Assembly (NCBI RefSeq): GCF_003611735.1
Contig: NZ_RAWG01000011.1
Span: 1-63,470 of the forward strand
From: Corallococcus sicarius
GTDB taxonomy: Bacteria; Myxococcota; Myxococcia; Myxococcales; Myxococcaceae
DNA: 63,470 nucleotides
Direction: 5' to 3'
A model generated the notes under the pieces. The model made no database searches. It saw only the letters and a list, made by a program, of their open reading frames with translations, and was not told the origin of the DNA. A program made the translations under genes and the position numbers. The first letter of the stretch is position 1; every line of letters starts with the position of its first letter. This document shows, in pieces, positions 32,665 to 41,175 of this stretch.

Positions 32665-34707
32665 TCAGCGCTTCAGCCACATCGGCTCGCCGGGGCACAG
32701 CCGGCAGCGGGCCTCACCGTTGGCACAGGAGGCCGCGCAGGACGGGAGCGCCGCGCGGGCCGAGCTTCCGGCGCGGTACAGCAGGTCCTGGTACGCGATG
32801 GAGCCCACGATGGGATGCATGCTCTGGAGCTGCACCACGGTGGCCCCCGAGCGCTTCAGCCGGAAGGTCGGCGTCCCCACCGCCAACGCCGTCCGGATGG
32901 CCTGCACGCCGCCCGCCGCCTTGTCCACGCCGTAGGTCGTCGTGCCCTGCGTGATTTCGAGCCGGCCCGCCGACGTGAGGAAGCCCACCAGCTCCACGTC
33001 ATCCGTCGCCGGGCACCCTGCCCTGCACACCGCGAGGTTCGCTGACGTCTGGGTCGTGGGCACGAGGGACTGACGGTGGAGGCGGTGGTTGTAATACAGC
33101 ACGTCGCGCTCGACGGTCGGCTGCGTGCCCATCTTGAACCACTGGATGTAGTACGCGGTCATGTCGTACGCGGGCCACTGCTTCCCCGTCGACGGCCGGA
33201 TGTTGTGGTGCTCGTGCTGGTCGTTCCAGGTGACGATCTGGACTTCATCCAGGCCGTCAGCAATCACGTTTTCCCAGATGGAGCGGAGCGTCAGTGAGTT
33301 GCGCGCCTCCCAGAAGGCCCTGTCCTTGGGCCGGTAGTCCTGGCTGCTCATCGGGTGCATCCACGACTTCCCGTACCCGGCCGCCTTCGTCTTCAGGCTC
33401 CCGGAGTACCCCGCCGTCGTCACCGGGACGGCCGTCCCCCACCCCGCGTAGGCATCCCCCACGGTCCTGTACTCCTCGAAGAGCGCCGTGCTCCCCGTGC
33501 CAAGGAAGACAGGCACCAGGTACAGGCTCATGCCCAGCTCCGTCGCCGCGCGCTGCTTCACGGTGGCGTAGAACGCCGCCGTCCGGCCCTGCGCGGGAGG
33601 ATTGAACAGGCCAACGACATACTTCCCATCCGGCCGCCGCAGGAGCGCCGCGTAGCTCTTCAGCTGGCCCAGGATGCGAATCATCAGGGCCTGGTCCCCC
33701 GCCTGGCTCCCCGTATTCAGGATCGTCATGTCGAAGTTGGGGACGATGTCGAAGCCGCCGACCTGCGAGGCCGCGTCGACAATCGTCTTCGCCCGCGTCC
33801 ACACCGCGCCGTTGTTCACGTCGCTGTCGGTCCACAGGTTCAGATAGAAGCCGTCAATGCCAATCCTCGCCGCGAGCTCGATTTCGTCCTTCGCGTCGCG
33901 AAGCCGCCAGTCCGTCTCCGTGCGGGGCAGTCTTGGGAGCGGCCGCTCCCGCATCATGCCGCCGTAGGCCGCGTGGACTCCGCCCTCGCCATTCACCGCG
34001 ATGTAGTTGAGCTCGTAGTAGTCGTTGGACGTCGGGTTCGTGTTGCCCAACGACACCGGGTAGTAGTGCCAGTGCGCATACACCCGCTTCGCCGACTGCC
34101 GGAGCGTGGCGAGCGGCACCGCGGTGAACGGCCACTCACACGGGCCACAGTCCGGCCCGCAGTCGACGCCCGTCTCGGTGCCGTTGCGCACCCGGTCCGA
34201 GCAGGTCGCGGCGGGCGTCACGCTCAGCGGGACGCTTGACTGGTTGTCGCTCTCGGAGGTCTCCGCCGGCAGGCGGTTGATGTCATCCACATGCGCGAGG
34301 AGCGTGTGGGCCCCCGCCGTGGCCGGAGCGGTCCACACCTTCGTCCCCGCGGGGCCGGAGTTGGCGGTGAGCGTGACGCTGGCCCCCGGCGCGAGGGAGC
34401 CCGTGTGCGTGTCCGACCACGACACCTGCGTGCCGTCCACCCAGAAGGAGAGTCCGTGGACGATGCCGGCAGGCGTCGCGACGTTCCCCGCGTTCTTGAT
34501 GGTTGCGTTGAAGGTGACGGCACCGCTCGGGGTCACCGTGGTCGGGCTCACGCCCGTGACGACGAGGTTGTAGCCGTCCACGAGCGCATCTTCCTGCGAG
34601 GCCAGGGGCTCCTGGAGCGGATCCCCGCCACAGCCCATCCACGCGGCCAGCAGCCCCAGGGACAGGACCTTCCATGCGCTCTTCGAGGTGTGAATCGCCG
34701 GTTGCAT
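32665..34707 (-). CDS. GH71-like alpha-1,3-glucanase lipoprotein with CARDB domain
   Basis: 680 aa. Lipoprotein signal (SLGLLAAWMGCGG). Residues about 45-165 are a CARDB-like adhesion domain (VTFNATIKNAGNVATPAG, LPAETSESDNQSSVPLSV). A Cys motif NGTETGVDCGPDCGPC follows (about 175-190), then the glycoside hydrolase part. It has RVYAHWHYYPVSLGN, IELAARIGIDGFYLNLW, GGFDIVPNFDMTIL, and VQIVTWNDQHEHHNI, equivalent to the GH71 T-W-N-D-x-x-E segment. GH71 enzymes cut alpha-1,3-glucan of fungal walls or bacterial biofilm, which suits a predator. A Cys-rich tail (SCAASCANGEARCRLCPGE) ends the protein. PhyH ends only 27 nt upstream, so it may share a transcript. GH71 versus GH99-like is not settled. 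Confidence 0.78.
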   Translation of the reverse strand: MQPAIHTSKSAWKVLSLGLLAAWMGCGGDPLQEPLASQEDALVDGYNLVVTGVSPTTVTPSGAVTFNATIKNAGNVATPAGIVHGLSFWVDGTQVSWSDTHTGSLAPGASVTLTANSGPAGTKVWTAPATAGAHTLLAHVDDINRLPAETSESDNQSSVPLSVTPAATCSDRVRNGTETGVDCGPDCGPCEWPFTAVPLATLRQSAKRVYAHWHYYPVSLGNTNPTSNDYYELNYIAVNGEGGVHAAYGGMMRERPLPRLPRTETDWRLRDAKDEIELAARIGIDGFYLNLWTDSDVNNGAVWTRAKTIVDAASQVGGFDIVPNFDMTILNTGSQAGDQALMIRILGQLKSYAALLRRPDGKYVVGLFNPPAQGRTAAFYATVKQRAATELGMSLYLVPVFLGTGSTALFEEYRTVGDAYAGWGTAVPVTTAGYSGSLKTKAAGYGKSWMHPMSSQDYRPKDRAFWEARNSLTLRSIWENVIADGLDEVQIVTWNDQHEHHNIRPSTGKQWPAYDMTAYYIQWFKMGTQPTVERDVLYYNHRLHRQSLVPTTQTSANLAVCRAGCPATDDVELVGFLTSAGRLEITQGTTTYGVDKAAGGVQAIRTALAVGTPTFRLKRSGATVVQLQSMHPIVGSIAYQDLLYRAGSSARAALPSCAASCANGEARCRLCPGEPMWLKR

Positions 34708-34734
34708 CCAGAGGCTCCGTTCAGAATTCCGCCC

Positions 34735-35514
34735 CTACTCTCGCGCCAGCGCGAGCTGGATGGCGCGTTCCACGGGCGGGCCGGCTCCATTGTCGCGGTG
34801 GAGCTGAAAGGGTTGCTTTGGGAACAGCGGTGGCTGCGCCATGAACTTCGGCCGGGTGCCCCGGTGGGGTTGCGCGGCGTGCACCAGGAACGGATGGCAG
34901 AGGTAGACGGTGCCCGCCGCTCCCGTGGCGAAGGCAAGTGGGCACCCGTGCGTGGCGTCCAGCTTCTTCGCCAGCTCCATGAACGACAGGCCCGCTTCAC
35001 CCTCGGGCTCCAGCAACCGGGCCGCCTGCAGGTGCGAGCCCACGCGGATGCGGGTGGGCGCGTCGTCCTCGCCCACGTCGGAGAAGAGGAAGAGCATCAG
35101 CAGCGCGCGGCCCCGCGAGGCCACATTCACACGCCAGTCGAAGAACGACGACGGGTCCTTCCCCGGGAAGCTGGCGTCCACATGCCAGCCGTCATCCCCC
35201 GGTACCTCGCTGCTCGGAAAGCGCACCGGGAAGCTGCCGAGGCTGGAGCGCGGCGCCCAGCCTCCGGGGCCCACGAGCCTGTCGTAGGCCGCGTGGAGTG
35301 GGGGCGTGTTCGCCGCGAGCCGGAAGGGCTCCTGGCTGTATTCGCCCAGCCGGATGACGGGCCGGGTCCAGGTCGCCGGGTCGTCCGGACTGCAGCCCGT
35401 GTCGCGCCACAGCAACTCGCGGGCTTCGGCCGCCAACGCTGACGGGAAGGCCCCGTCGATTCGAATGAAGCCCTCTTCGATGAACCGTTCCACCTGCGCG
35501 TCCGAGAGTTCCAT
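34735..35514 (-). CDS. phytanoyl-CoA dioxygenase (PhyH)-family oxygenase
   Basis: 259-aa non-heme Fe(II)/2-oxoglutarate oxygenase. Fe ligands: H111-x-D113 in DDGWHVDAS and the distal His in HPFLVHAAQPHRGTRPKF, where the Arg would bind 2OG. N-terminal helix ELSDAQVERFIEEGFIRID is typical. ATG 35514 has GGGAG six bases upstream and is preferred to ATG 35526. It hydroxylates a small molecule or peptide; the substrate is unknown. Downstream of the sulfotransferase-like gene (79 nt gap) in the MACPF locus. Confidence 0.88.
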   Translation of the reverse strand: MELSDAQVERFIEEGFIRIDGAFPSALAAEARELLWRDTGCSPDDPATWTRPVIRLGEYSQEPFRLAANTPPLHAAYDRLVGPGGWAPRSSLGSFPVRFPSSEVPGDDGWHVDASFPGKDPSSFFDWRVNVASRGRALLMLFLFSDVGEDDAPTRIRVGSHLQAARLLEPEGEAGLSFMELAKKLDATHGCPLAFATGAAGTVYLCHPFLVHAAQPHRGTRPKFMAQPPLFPKQPFQLHRDNGAGPPVERAIQLALARE

Positions 35515-35593
35515 CGCTGCTCCCATTGCTCAGGGCGTCTTCCACGTACCGGACGCCCTGGGCCGTGATGGCCTTGCCCTTCCGGGGTGGACT

Positions 35594-36511
35594 TCACCAT
35601 CCATGCCCAGGGACCACCACCTTCACGGCCGCCCGGATGGCCTCCGTCGCCTCCGCCCGCTTCTGCTCCCCGTCGGGCACGAAGGCCTCCCGCGTGTTTC
35701 CCTTCGACCGATAACGGCCCTTCTCCTCCATCCGGGCCCGCTGCGGCGCATCCGCTTCCAACCCGAAGTGCGCAAGGATGTGACCGTGCACCATGCCGGG
35801 CAGGCGGGCGTAGTCCACCCATAGACACAGCGGCCCCTGGTGCTCCCAGGCCTTCTGCGCGTAGCGCGCCAGACACCCCGCGAAGAACGCTTCAGGCGCG
35901 TCCCGCTCCTCGCCGGGCCAATCCGGGAAACACGCCTCGAACCATGGCTCCCGGTTCCGGTACCACCGCAACGGCGCGGAAGGGCTCCGGAAATTGGATG
36001 CCATCACCTCCGTCGCGTCCCGCGTCAGGAACACCCAGGGCACGTCCGGCAGTGCGTCGCGGATCCGGTCCAGGAACAGCAGGTTCCATGAGGAGAACTT
36101 GATCACATACCGCCCGCCAGGCCCGACCCCTCGCCCGAAGGCCTTGATCAACCGGCGGAACGCCTCCGCGTCGAACGCGCAGGCGCCCTGGGCGCAGTGA
36201 AGCAGGTAGAGCGACAGCGCCTCCGGTTCGCTCACGCCCCGCACTCCCGGGAGCGTCCCCAACATCCCGGTCACCAGCGTGCTCCCACACCGCGAGACGT
36301 GGAAGATGAGGCCCACCGGCAGTGGCCCCTCCTCCGGCAGGTCCTTCACAGGACACGCGAAGGAGGACCGCCCCTCCCCTTCCGACAGGGCCTGGCGCAG
36401 GCCGTCGGACAAGAAGGGCGCTTCGTAGACCGAGGAAGGCAACTCCACCGTCTGGAGCATGGCCTGTCCATCCTGGACGTACAGGCGGGTGGGGACGGGG
36501 ACGCGTTCCAT
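35594..36511 (-). CDS. sulfotransferase-like protein
   Basis: 305 aa, P-loop-like sulfotransferase fold. The 5'-phosphosulfate loop is LIFHVSRCGSTLVTGMLG (68-85). The 3'-phosphate region is at WVFLTRDATEVMASNF (R-D-x-x-x-x-x-x-S type). GGRYVIKFSSWNLLFLDRI carries the Lys/Ser strand before it. PAPS-dependent sulfation of a small molecule or protein is expected; the acceptor is unknown. ATG 36511 follows one base after the JmjC stop, so both are coupled. The upstream extension to 36601 overlaps that gene and is rejected. Confidence 0.82.
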   Translation of the reverse strand: MERVPVPTRLYVQDGQAMLQTVELPSSVYEAPFLSDGLRQALSEGEGRSSFACPVKDLPEEGPLPVGLIFHVSRCGSTLVTGMLGTLPGVRGVSEPEALSLYLLHCAQGACAFDAEAFRRLIKAFGRGVGPGGRYVIKFSSWNLLFLDRIRDALPDVPWVFLTRDATEVMASNFRSPSAPLRWYRNREPWFEACFPDWPGEERDAPEAFFAGCLARYAQKAWEHQGPLCLWVDYARLPGMVHGHILAHFGLEADAPQRARMEEKGRYRSKGNTREAFVPDGEQKRAEATEAIRAAVKVVVPGHGW

Positions 36512-36512
36512 G

Positions 36513-37505
36513 TCACCCGCCCCCGGACGAGACCACCCGGAGCCTGGGCTTCTCCATCTCCGCGAAGGACCGCGCCAGCCTGTGGATGCCGGCGGAGGCA
36601 TTCCCGTTCGCGTGCCGGCCCAGGTACTCGTCCAACAGCCCCTCCAGCTTCGCGTCCAACCCCGCCATCACCGCGGCCTTCAGCTGGTCCTTGAACGCCG
36701 CCAGTTCCCCCTGCTGCCAGACCGCCAGCGGGACGGTGTTGCGCATGAAGTCCTCCTTTTCGAGCCCCTCCGCCACCCGCCGGAACAGCGCCTGCCAGGG
36801 GCTGGTCAGGAGGCCCACCGTCATGTGCAGGGAATGCACGTCCGTGGCCGTCACATCGTGGAAATGCCCCCGGGGCACGTACAGCAGGTCGCCCTTGCGC
36901 AGCACCTCATCGAACACACAGCTCAACGAGGGCCGGTGCTGCTCCGGGTTCTGCATCGGCTCGCCGTCATAGGGCAGGTGGATGGGCTTGTCATACAGGC
37001 GCCAGCGCTTCTCTCCCTCCAGCTGCAGGATGAAGGCATCGTGCGTGTCATAATGGAGCGTGAAGCCCTGGCTGCCCGCGGGCGTCATGTACAGGTTCGC
37101 CTGCACCCGCACCCGCCACTCCCGCTCCAGCGTGTCGCAGAACCGCCGGAGGGGCGCCAGGGCCGTCTGCGCCTGGTAGACAATCACCGAGTGACCCTGC
37201 TCCAGGAACAAGCGAGACACGCGCTCCCGGTTGATCATATGGTTGAAGTTGACGCGTGCCTCCTTGTAGGACATGGACGACGAGAACTCGCTATACGCCG
37301 TCTCGCGCCCCTCCTTCACCATCCGCACGTTGGGATAGGCGTTGTTCTCCTTCTGCAGGAACGACAGCATCTCCTCGATGCCGAAGAGGTCCGAATAGTA
37401 TCCCGCGTCTCCCCGGCGGATCAGCAGGCGCTCCCGCTCGAAGTACGTTCGCAGGAACGCGTCCGGGGAGACAGGCTTCAGCAGGTGCTCGGTATCGTAC
37501 TTCAT
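36513..37505 (-). CDS. cupin-4/JmjC-domain Fe(II)/2OG oxygenase
   Basis: 330 aa of the cupin-4 (JmjC-like, RoxA/MINA-type) family, known for protein or peptide hydroxylation. The facial triad is in FTLHYDTHDAFILQLEG (H151, D153) and LLYVPRGHFHDVTA (H216). The opening KPVSPDAFLRTYFERERLLIRRGD is the typical substrate-entry helix. A helical C-terminal domain (about 235-330) follows. ATG 37505 is the family-like start. It is preceded by a strong hairpin after the MACPF gene, so it may have partial independent transcription. Its target could be the toxin next door or a peptide; this is not shown. Confidence 0.88.
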   Translation of the reverse strand: MKYDTEHLLKPVSPDAFLRTYFERERLLIRRGDAGYYSDLFGIEEMLSFLQKENNAYPNVRMVKEGRETAYSEFSSSMSYKEARVNFNHMINRERVSRLFLEQGHSVIVYQAQTALAPLRRFCDTLEREWRVRVQANLYMTPAGSQGFTLHYDTHDAFILQLEGEKRWRLYDKPIHLPYDGEPMQNPEQHRPSLSCVFDEVLRKGDLLYVPRGHFHDVTATDVHSLHMTVGLLTSPWQALFRRVAEGLEKEDFMRNTVPLAVWQQGELAAFKDQLKAAVMAGLDAKLEGLLDEYLGRHANGNASAGIHRLARSFAEMEKPRLRVVSSGGG

Positions 37506-37534
37506 GAGGGTCGTCACCAGGGCAGGAGGCGTAA

Positions 37535-37558
37535 GGGGGCGCACACGCGTGCGCCCCC
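37535..37558 (-). terminator. strong hairpin between MACPF and JmjC genes
   Basis: GGGGGCGCAC (37535-37544) and GTGCGCCCCC (37549-37558): perfect 10-bp stem, 4-nt loop, 12 nt after the MACPF stop. No U tract, so it could be an attenuator or an mRNA-stabilising end. Confidence 0.7.
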
Positions 37559-37570
37559 CAGGGGGAGCCA

Positions 37571-38605
37571 TCAGTCGTTCATGTCGGCCTGCTCCTCATT
37601 GGAGATGGCTTTCGTGTACGGCGTGACGCCGTATCTGGCGGTGATCGTGTTCGCCACCGTGTAGCGCAGGGCCTTGTCGGGGATGAGGTTGATGACCGGC
37701 TCCAGCACCAGGGTGTCGATGATGTGCCAGCTCACGTAGTTGCCATTCAAGGACGCGGCCCAGGCCGGGTACTTGCCCATCAGCGATCCGTCGCCGCCAA
37801 TGACATTGATGGTGACGTTCTTGTCCGACTGCGTGGAACCGTCATGCGAGTTCGAGCCATGGCCGTTGCCGCCACTGCCGCCACCGGAGATGGGCACGTC
37901 CTCCAGCTCCAGGTTGGCCTGGAAGCCCGCGGAGACGCTGTCCGAGAAGCTGCTCCCCTGGCTCATGCTGGTGACCTTCCGGCTGTCCGTGCCGTACAGG
38001 AGGCCCCCCAGGTCCAGCTGCTTCACGTAGTAGTGACCCCACGCGTTCAACACGTTCGTGAGGTTGTCGTAGCTGCGGGGGTCGTTGACGCCAGGCTCCA
38101 CCGCCTGCGCCAGCGCCTGGAGGAAGTCAGCCGTCAGCGTCATCGCGCCGTCGCTGAAGCCGATCTGCAGCTTGGGGACGCGGTACATGCTCGTGACGTA
38201 GTAGTCCGTCTCCGAGAACGACTGGTCATTCGAGTACTGGTGCTCGTGCTCGAAGTTGACGCTGAAGATGCCGGGGACGCCGATGTCCGCCTTCTCCACG
38301 TCGTAGCCCTGCGAGTGGTAGGTGTGCACCGTCTGGAAGAAGGTCTCCACCGTATGGAGCTGGGCGGTGATGTTCGGGACGAGCCACTGGAACGTCGCGT
38401 GGTTGTCCGGATGGAGCGGGTCCGGGAGGATGAGGTCCCCGGTGAGCTGCAAGCCCTGGTGGATGCTGAAGACGTTGGTGGGGTTCTGCTCCTGCGTGAT
38501 CGCCATGGCGTGAAAGAGGCCACGGTCCTCGAACAGGTGGAGCCAGTCCTGGGCGGTGAAGTCATGCGGATCGCTGGGCAGGTCGGCATTCTTGAGCTTG
38601 GGCAT
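37571..38605 (-). CDS. MACPF-domain pore-forming protein
   Basis: 344 aa. The membrane attack complex/perforin signature is at 189-201: WGHYYVKQLDLGG, equivalent to the Y-G-T-H-Y/F-x6-G-G motif. The following glycine/serine-rich stretch VTSMSQGSSFSDSVSAGF and a Gly/Ser/His-rich insertion (about 240-262) precede a beta segment (NVTINVIGGDGS) and AWAASLNGNYVSWHIIDTLVLEPVINLI, as in other MACPF proteins. It lacks a signal peptide. It probably oligomerises into a large membrane pore against prey or host cells. The unknown 277-aa gene ends 56 nt upstream, suggesting a two-part toxin as with fungal MACPF systems. Start ATG 38605. Confidence 0.85.
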   Translation of the reverse strand: MPKLKNADLPSDPHDFTAQDWLHLFEDRGLFHAMAITQEQNPTNVFSIHQGLQLTGDLILPDPLHPDNHATFQWLVPNITAQLHTVETFFQTVHTYHSQGYDVEKADIGVPGIFSVNFEHEHQYSNDQSFSETDYYVTSMYRVPKLQIGFSDGAMTLTADFLQALAQAVEPGVNDPRSYDNLTNVLNAWGHYYVKQLDLGGLLYGTDSRKVTSMSQGSSFSDSVSAGFQANLELEDVPISGGGSGGNGHGSNSHDGSTQSDKNVTINVIGGDGSLMGKYPAWAASLNGNYVSWHIIDTLVLEPVINLIPDKALRYTVANTITARYGVTPYTKAISNEEQADMND

Positions 38606-38661
38606 TGTCTTGGTTCCTCGCAGGAGTGTCGATTCGACGTGAAGACATCCATCCGGCACCA

Positions 38662-39495
38662 CTAGTCGTTCAGCCCGTCGCCGCCACCCGACTGGAAGAG
38701 CTGATAGGTCTGTGTGTTGTAATACTTCTGGTTGACCACGAACACGTCGAGCACCAGGGAGACAGACTGGCTGTCCATCGTGTAGCCCCGGCAGCCGCCA
38801 TAGTGTTGACCGGAGGTGCCCGAGCCGGTGACCGTGCCGCCATGGACATTGATGTCACCATCCCCCTGCGCCGCGACGAGGCCCGGCAGGTTCGGCGGGT
38901 TCGAGGGGGGATCCAGGTTCGGCCGGTCCACGGAGTACGTGTTACCGTCGCCGTCGGTCCAGGAGAGCAAAGGCGTGCAGGTGAGCCGGATCTGATAGGA
39001 GTTGGTCGCTATCTCCTGGCCCAGCGGGTGCGTTCCGAAGTTGTCGTCGTAGACATAGATCATGTCACCGTCGTAGCCGCCATTGGCGCGGAACGCGTAC
39101 TGACCCGCGACAGTCCACTGGTTGGTGGCCGCCACGGACGAACGGGGCAGGATCAGGGAGTTGTTGTCCACGATGGCGATGGAGCTCGGGAGGATCTCGA
39201 TGCCAAAGCCGAACCCCACCTGGCAGCCAAAGCCAATCTGGAAGGCCAGGTAGGTATCCGGGGGGACGATGACGCCCTTGCCATTGTCAATCAGCTGGCT
39301 GTTCTTCAGGTTGATGACGTTCTCCACCATCAAGGGGGTGGAGAGATCCGGCAGGCCGGAGATGTTCGAGTACGCGGCGATCTGACGCTCATTCGCGGCC
39401 TTGGCGACCGGGTCGGCCATGTTGTAGGCCACCTTGACCGTCATGATGCCTTGCTGAAAGAGCTGGTTCTCGGCATTGCAACTCACAAGTGACAT
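38662..39495 (-). CDS. unknown 277-aa partner of the MACPF protein
   Basis: No family is recognised. MSLVSCNAENQLFQQGIMTV starts it, with no signal peptide. It is beta-rich, with alternating strands (YLAFQIGFGCQVGFGFGIEI, GQYAFRANGGYDGDMIYVYD, SVSLVLDVFVVNQKYYNTQT) and few charges, typical of a soluble lectin or beta-sandwich. GC in one counted line is 50 %, lower than neighbours. It is the first gene of the locus, 56 nt before the MACPF gene. A role as membrane-binding component is a guess by analogy with two-component pore-formers; it is not an aegerolysin by eye. ATG 39495 chosen over an upstream in-frame start at 39573. Confidence 0.6.
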   Translation of the reverse strand: MSLVSCNAENQLFQQGIMTVKVAYNMADPVAKAANERQIAAYSNISGLPDLSTPLMVENVINLKNSQLIDNGKGVIVPPDTYLAFQIGFGCQVGFGFGIEILPSSIAIVDNNSLILPRSSVAATNQWTVAGQYAFRANGGYDGDMIYVYDDNFGTHPLGQEIATNSYQIRLTCTPLLSWTDGDGNTYSVDRPNLDPPSNPPNLPGLVAAQGDGDINVHGGTVTGSGTSGQHYGGCRGYTMDSQSVSLVLDVFVVNQKYYNTQTYQLFQSGGGDGLND

Positions 39496-39820
39496 GCTTG
39501 CATCCTCGGGGCATCCAATGGCGGGTGTGTGCAGGCCTATCGCAAGCGCAATGCCATCCACGCGATGCCGCAAGGAGCTGGAATCATTGCCAAATCCGGA
39601 AAGACCAGGATGGCCGGAATGGCCTGCTGACGTGTCAAGGGCTATCCTTGACGCGTCAGCGGGCCGTCAAGAGGGGCGCGCACCTGTCACGCGGCTGGCG
39701 CGAGAGGCGGCGCAGGCAGCCTTCCCTGCATGTCCCTGTACTGCGCTTGCAGGTCCACGGACGCCCAGGTGGACGCGGTGCGCACTACCCTCCAGGTGCC
39801 GCAGCTCACGCGCGTGGCAG
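39496..39820. other. gap upstream of the MACPF locus
   Basis: 325 bp. I see no gene or clear motif. The promoter of the 277-aa gene must lie in its first part, which is AT-richer than the rest. Confidence 0.4.
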
Positions 39821-40036
39821 GTGCTGGATGCGCACCTCGCCGCGAACGGCCCCTTCCTGCTAGGGAAGACGCTCAGCGTCGCGGACTTCTACCTCGTCAT
39901 GCTGATGCGCTGGTCCCGCGCCATGCCGAAGCCCGCCACGGCGTGGCCGCACCTGGCTGCGGTCGCCACCCAGTTGAAGGCGCGGCCTTCGTTCGCGACC
40001 CTGTACCAGCGCGAGGGGCTGACGGAGTGGGCCTGA
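39821..40036 (+). pseudogene. glutathione S-transferase C-terminal remnant
   Basis: 71 codons read VLDAHLAANGPFLLGKTLSV then ADFYLVMLMRW and end LYQREGLTEWA. This is the C-terminal helical domain of a GST. The N-terminal thioredoxin half (with the G-site) is missing; upstream frames do not restore it. Treated as a decayed gene. Confidence 0.75.
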
Positions 40037-40103
40037 GAGGCGGAGCTGCTCCACGGAGCCGAAGCCTGGGCATCGGCAGGCCCAGGTGCTTCAGACACGC
40101 AGC

Positions 40104-41102
40104 TCACCGCTTCCGGATGGCCCCCGCTCCCCGTCCTCGTGGCGTCTCGCCGGCATGCCGCTTGTACACGCGGCGAAACGCGGCCGCATCGGCGTAGCCC
40201 ACCCGTGCGGAGACCTCCTCGACCGACTCCCGGGTCGTCTCCAGGAGGTGGGAGGCGTGAGCCACGCGGACTCGCTGCACGAACTCGAGCGGCGTCATGC
40301 CCAGGCCGGCCTGGACCCGCCGTGCGAGCGTCCGCGTGGAGGTGGCGGCGGCGCGGGCAAGCTCGTCCAACGTCAGCTGCCGGCCGAGGTTCGCCGCGAC
40401 GAATCGTTCGACCGCGCGCAGCGCCGGATCCGCGACGCGCAGGTGCTCCATCACCATGTACCTGGACTGTGAAACGCGCTCGTCGAGCACGAGGTAGCGA
40501 GCCACCAGGTGCGCGAGCGACGGGCTCGCGACGCGAGCGACGAGGGCCAACATCAAGTCCGCGTGCGCGAAGGCCGAGCCCGCGGTGAGGACGCCTTCGC
40601 TCTCGACGACCATCCGGTCCGCGCGGACGGTGACTTCGGGGAAGCGACGCGCGAACGCTGGCACGAGCCACCAGGTCGTGGTCGCGCTCCGTCCCGCGAG
40701 CAGCCCCGCCGCAGCGAGGACGAAGGTCGCCGAGCAGGATGCCGCGACCATCGCCCCTTTCGCCGCCGCGCGCGCAAGCAGTTCGAGGCAGCGCGAGGTG
40801 TCGGCGCGGGAGAGCAGGGACTCGATGGCGCGCTCGCTGGCCGCGGAGAGTCCGGGCACCAGCAGCACGTCTCCCGCCTTCACGCTCCGGAGGCTGAGCG
40901 TGCCGTCCACGGAGACGGGGCGTCCCGTGCCCGAGCGGACGGGACAGCCGTCGAGCGACACCACGCGCTGACGCAGCGGCTCCGCTCGCCCGGGCCCAGG
41001 GCAGAGGCCTGCCTCCACGAGTCGCGTGGCCGTGGCGACCACGTCGAGTCCGACGCCCAGCGGGCCTTCGGCCACTCCATCCAGAACGACATGGGTGATC
41101 AC
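40104..41102 (-). CDS. GlxA-family AraC-type transcriptional regulator
   Basis: 332 aa. N-terminal DJ-1/PfpI-like domain (VLLVPGLSAASERAIESLL; AKGAMVAASCSATFVLAAAGLL with the nucleophile-elbow Cys; TTTWWLVPAFARRFPEVTV). C-terminal double HTH of AraC type (LDELARAAATSTRTLARRVQ, GMTPLEFVQRVRVAHASHLL, VEEVSARVGYADAAAFRRVYKRH). GTG 41102 (MITHVVLDG) is preferred because upstream codons overlap the divergent gene. Divergent from the hydrolase gene with only 73 bp between, so it likely controls it and itself. Confidence 0.9.
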   Translation of the reverse strand: MITHVVLDGVAEGPLGVGLDVVATATRLVEAGLCPGPGRAEPLRQRVVSLDGCPVRSGTGRPVSVDGTLSLRSVKAGDVLLVPGLSAASERAIESLLSRADTSRCLELLARAAAKGAMVAASCSATFVLAAAGLLAGRSATTTWWLVPAFARRFPEVTVRADRMVVESEGVLTAGSAFAHADLMLALVARVASPSLAHLVARYLVLDERVSQSRYMVMEHLRVADPALRAVERFVAANLGRQLTLDELARAAATSTRTLARRVQAGLGMTPLEFVQRVRVAHASHLLETTRESVEEVSARVGYADAAAFRRVYKRHAGETPRGRGAGAIRKR

Positions 41103-41175
41103 GATGGCAAGACTAGACCGAAGCTTGTCAATCTCGCCACTGGCCTCGACGGTGGGTTTTCCGCATCGTCCAGGC
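41103..41175. promoter_or_regulatory. divergent promoter/operator of regulator and hydrolase
   Basis: 73 bp between the two start codons; relatively AT-rich. Any operator for the GlxA-type regulator should lie here. No obvious palindrome. Confidence 0.5.
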
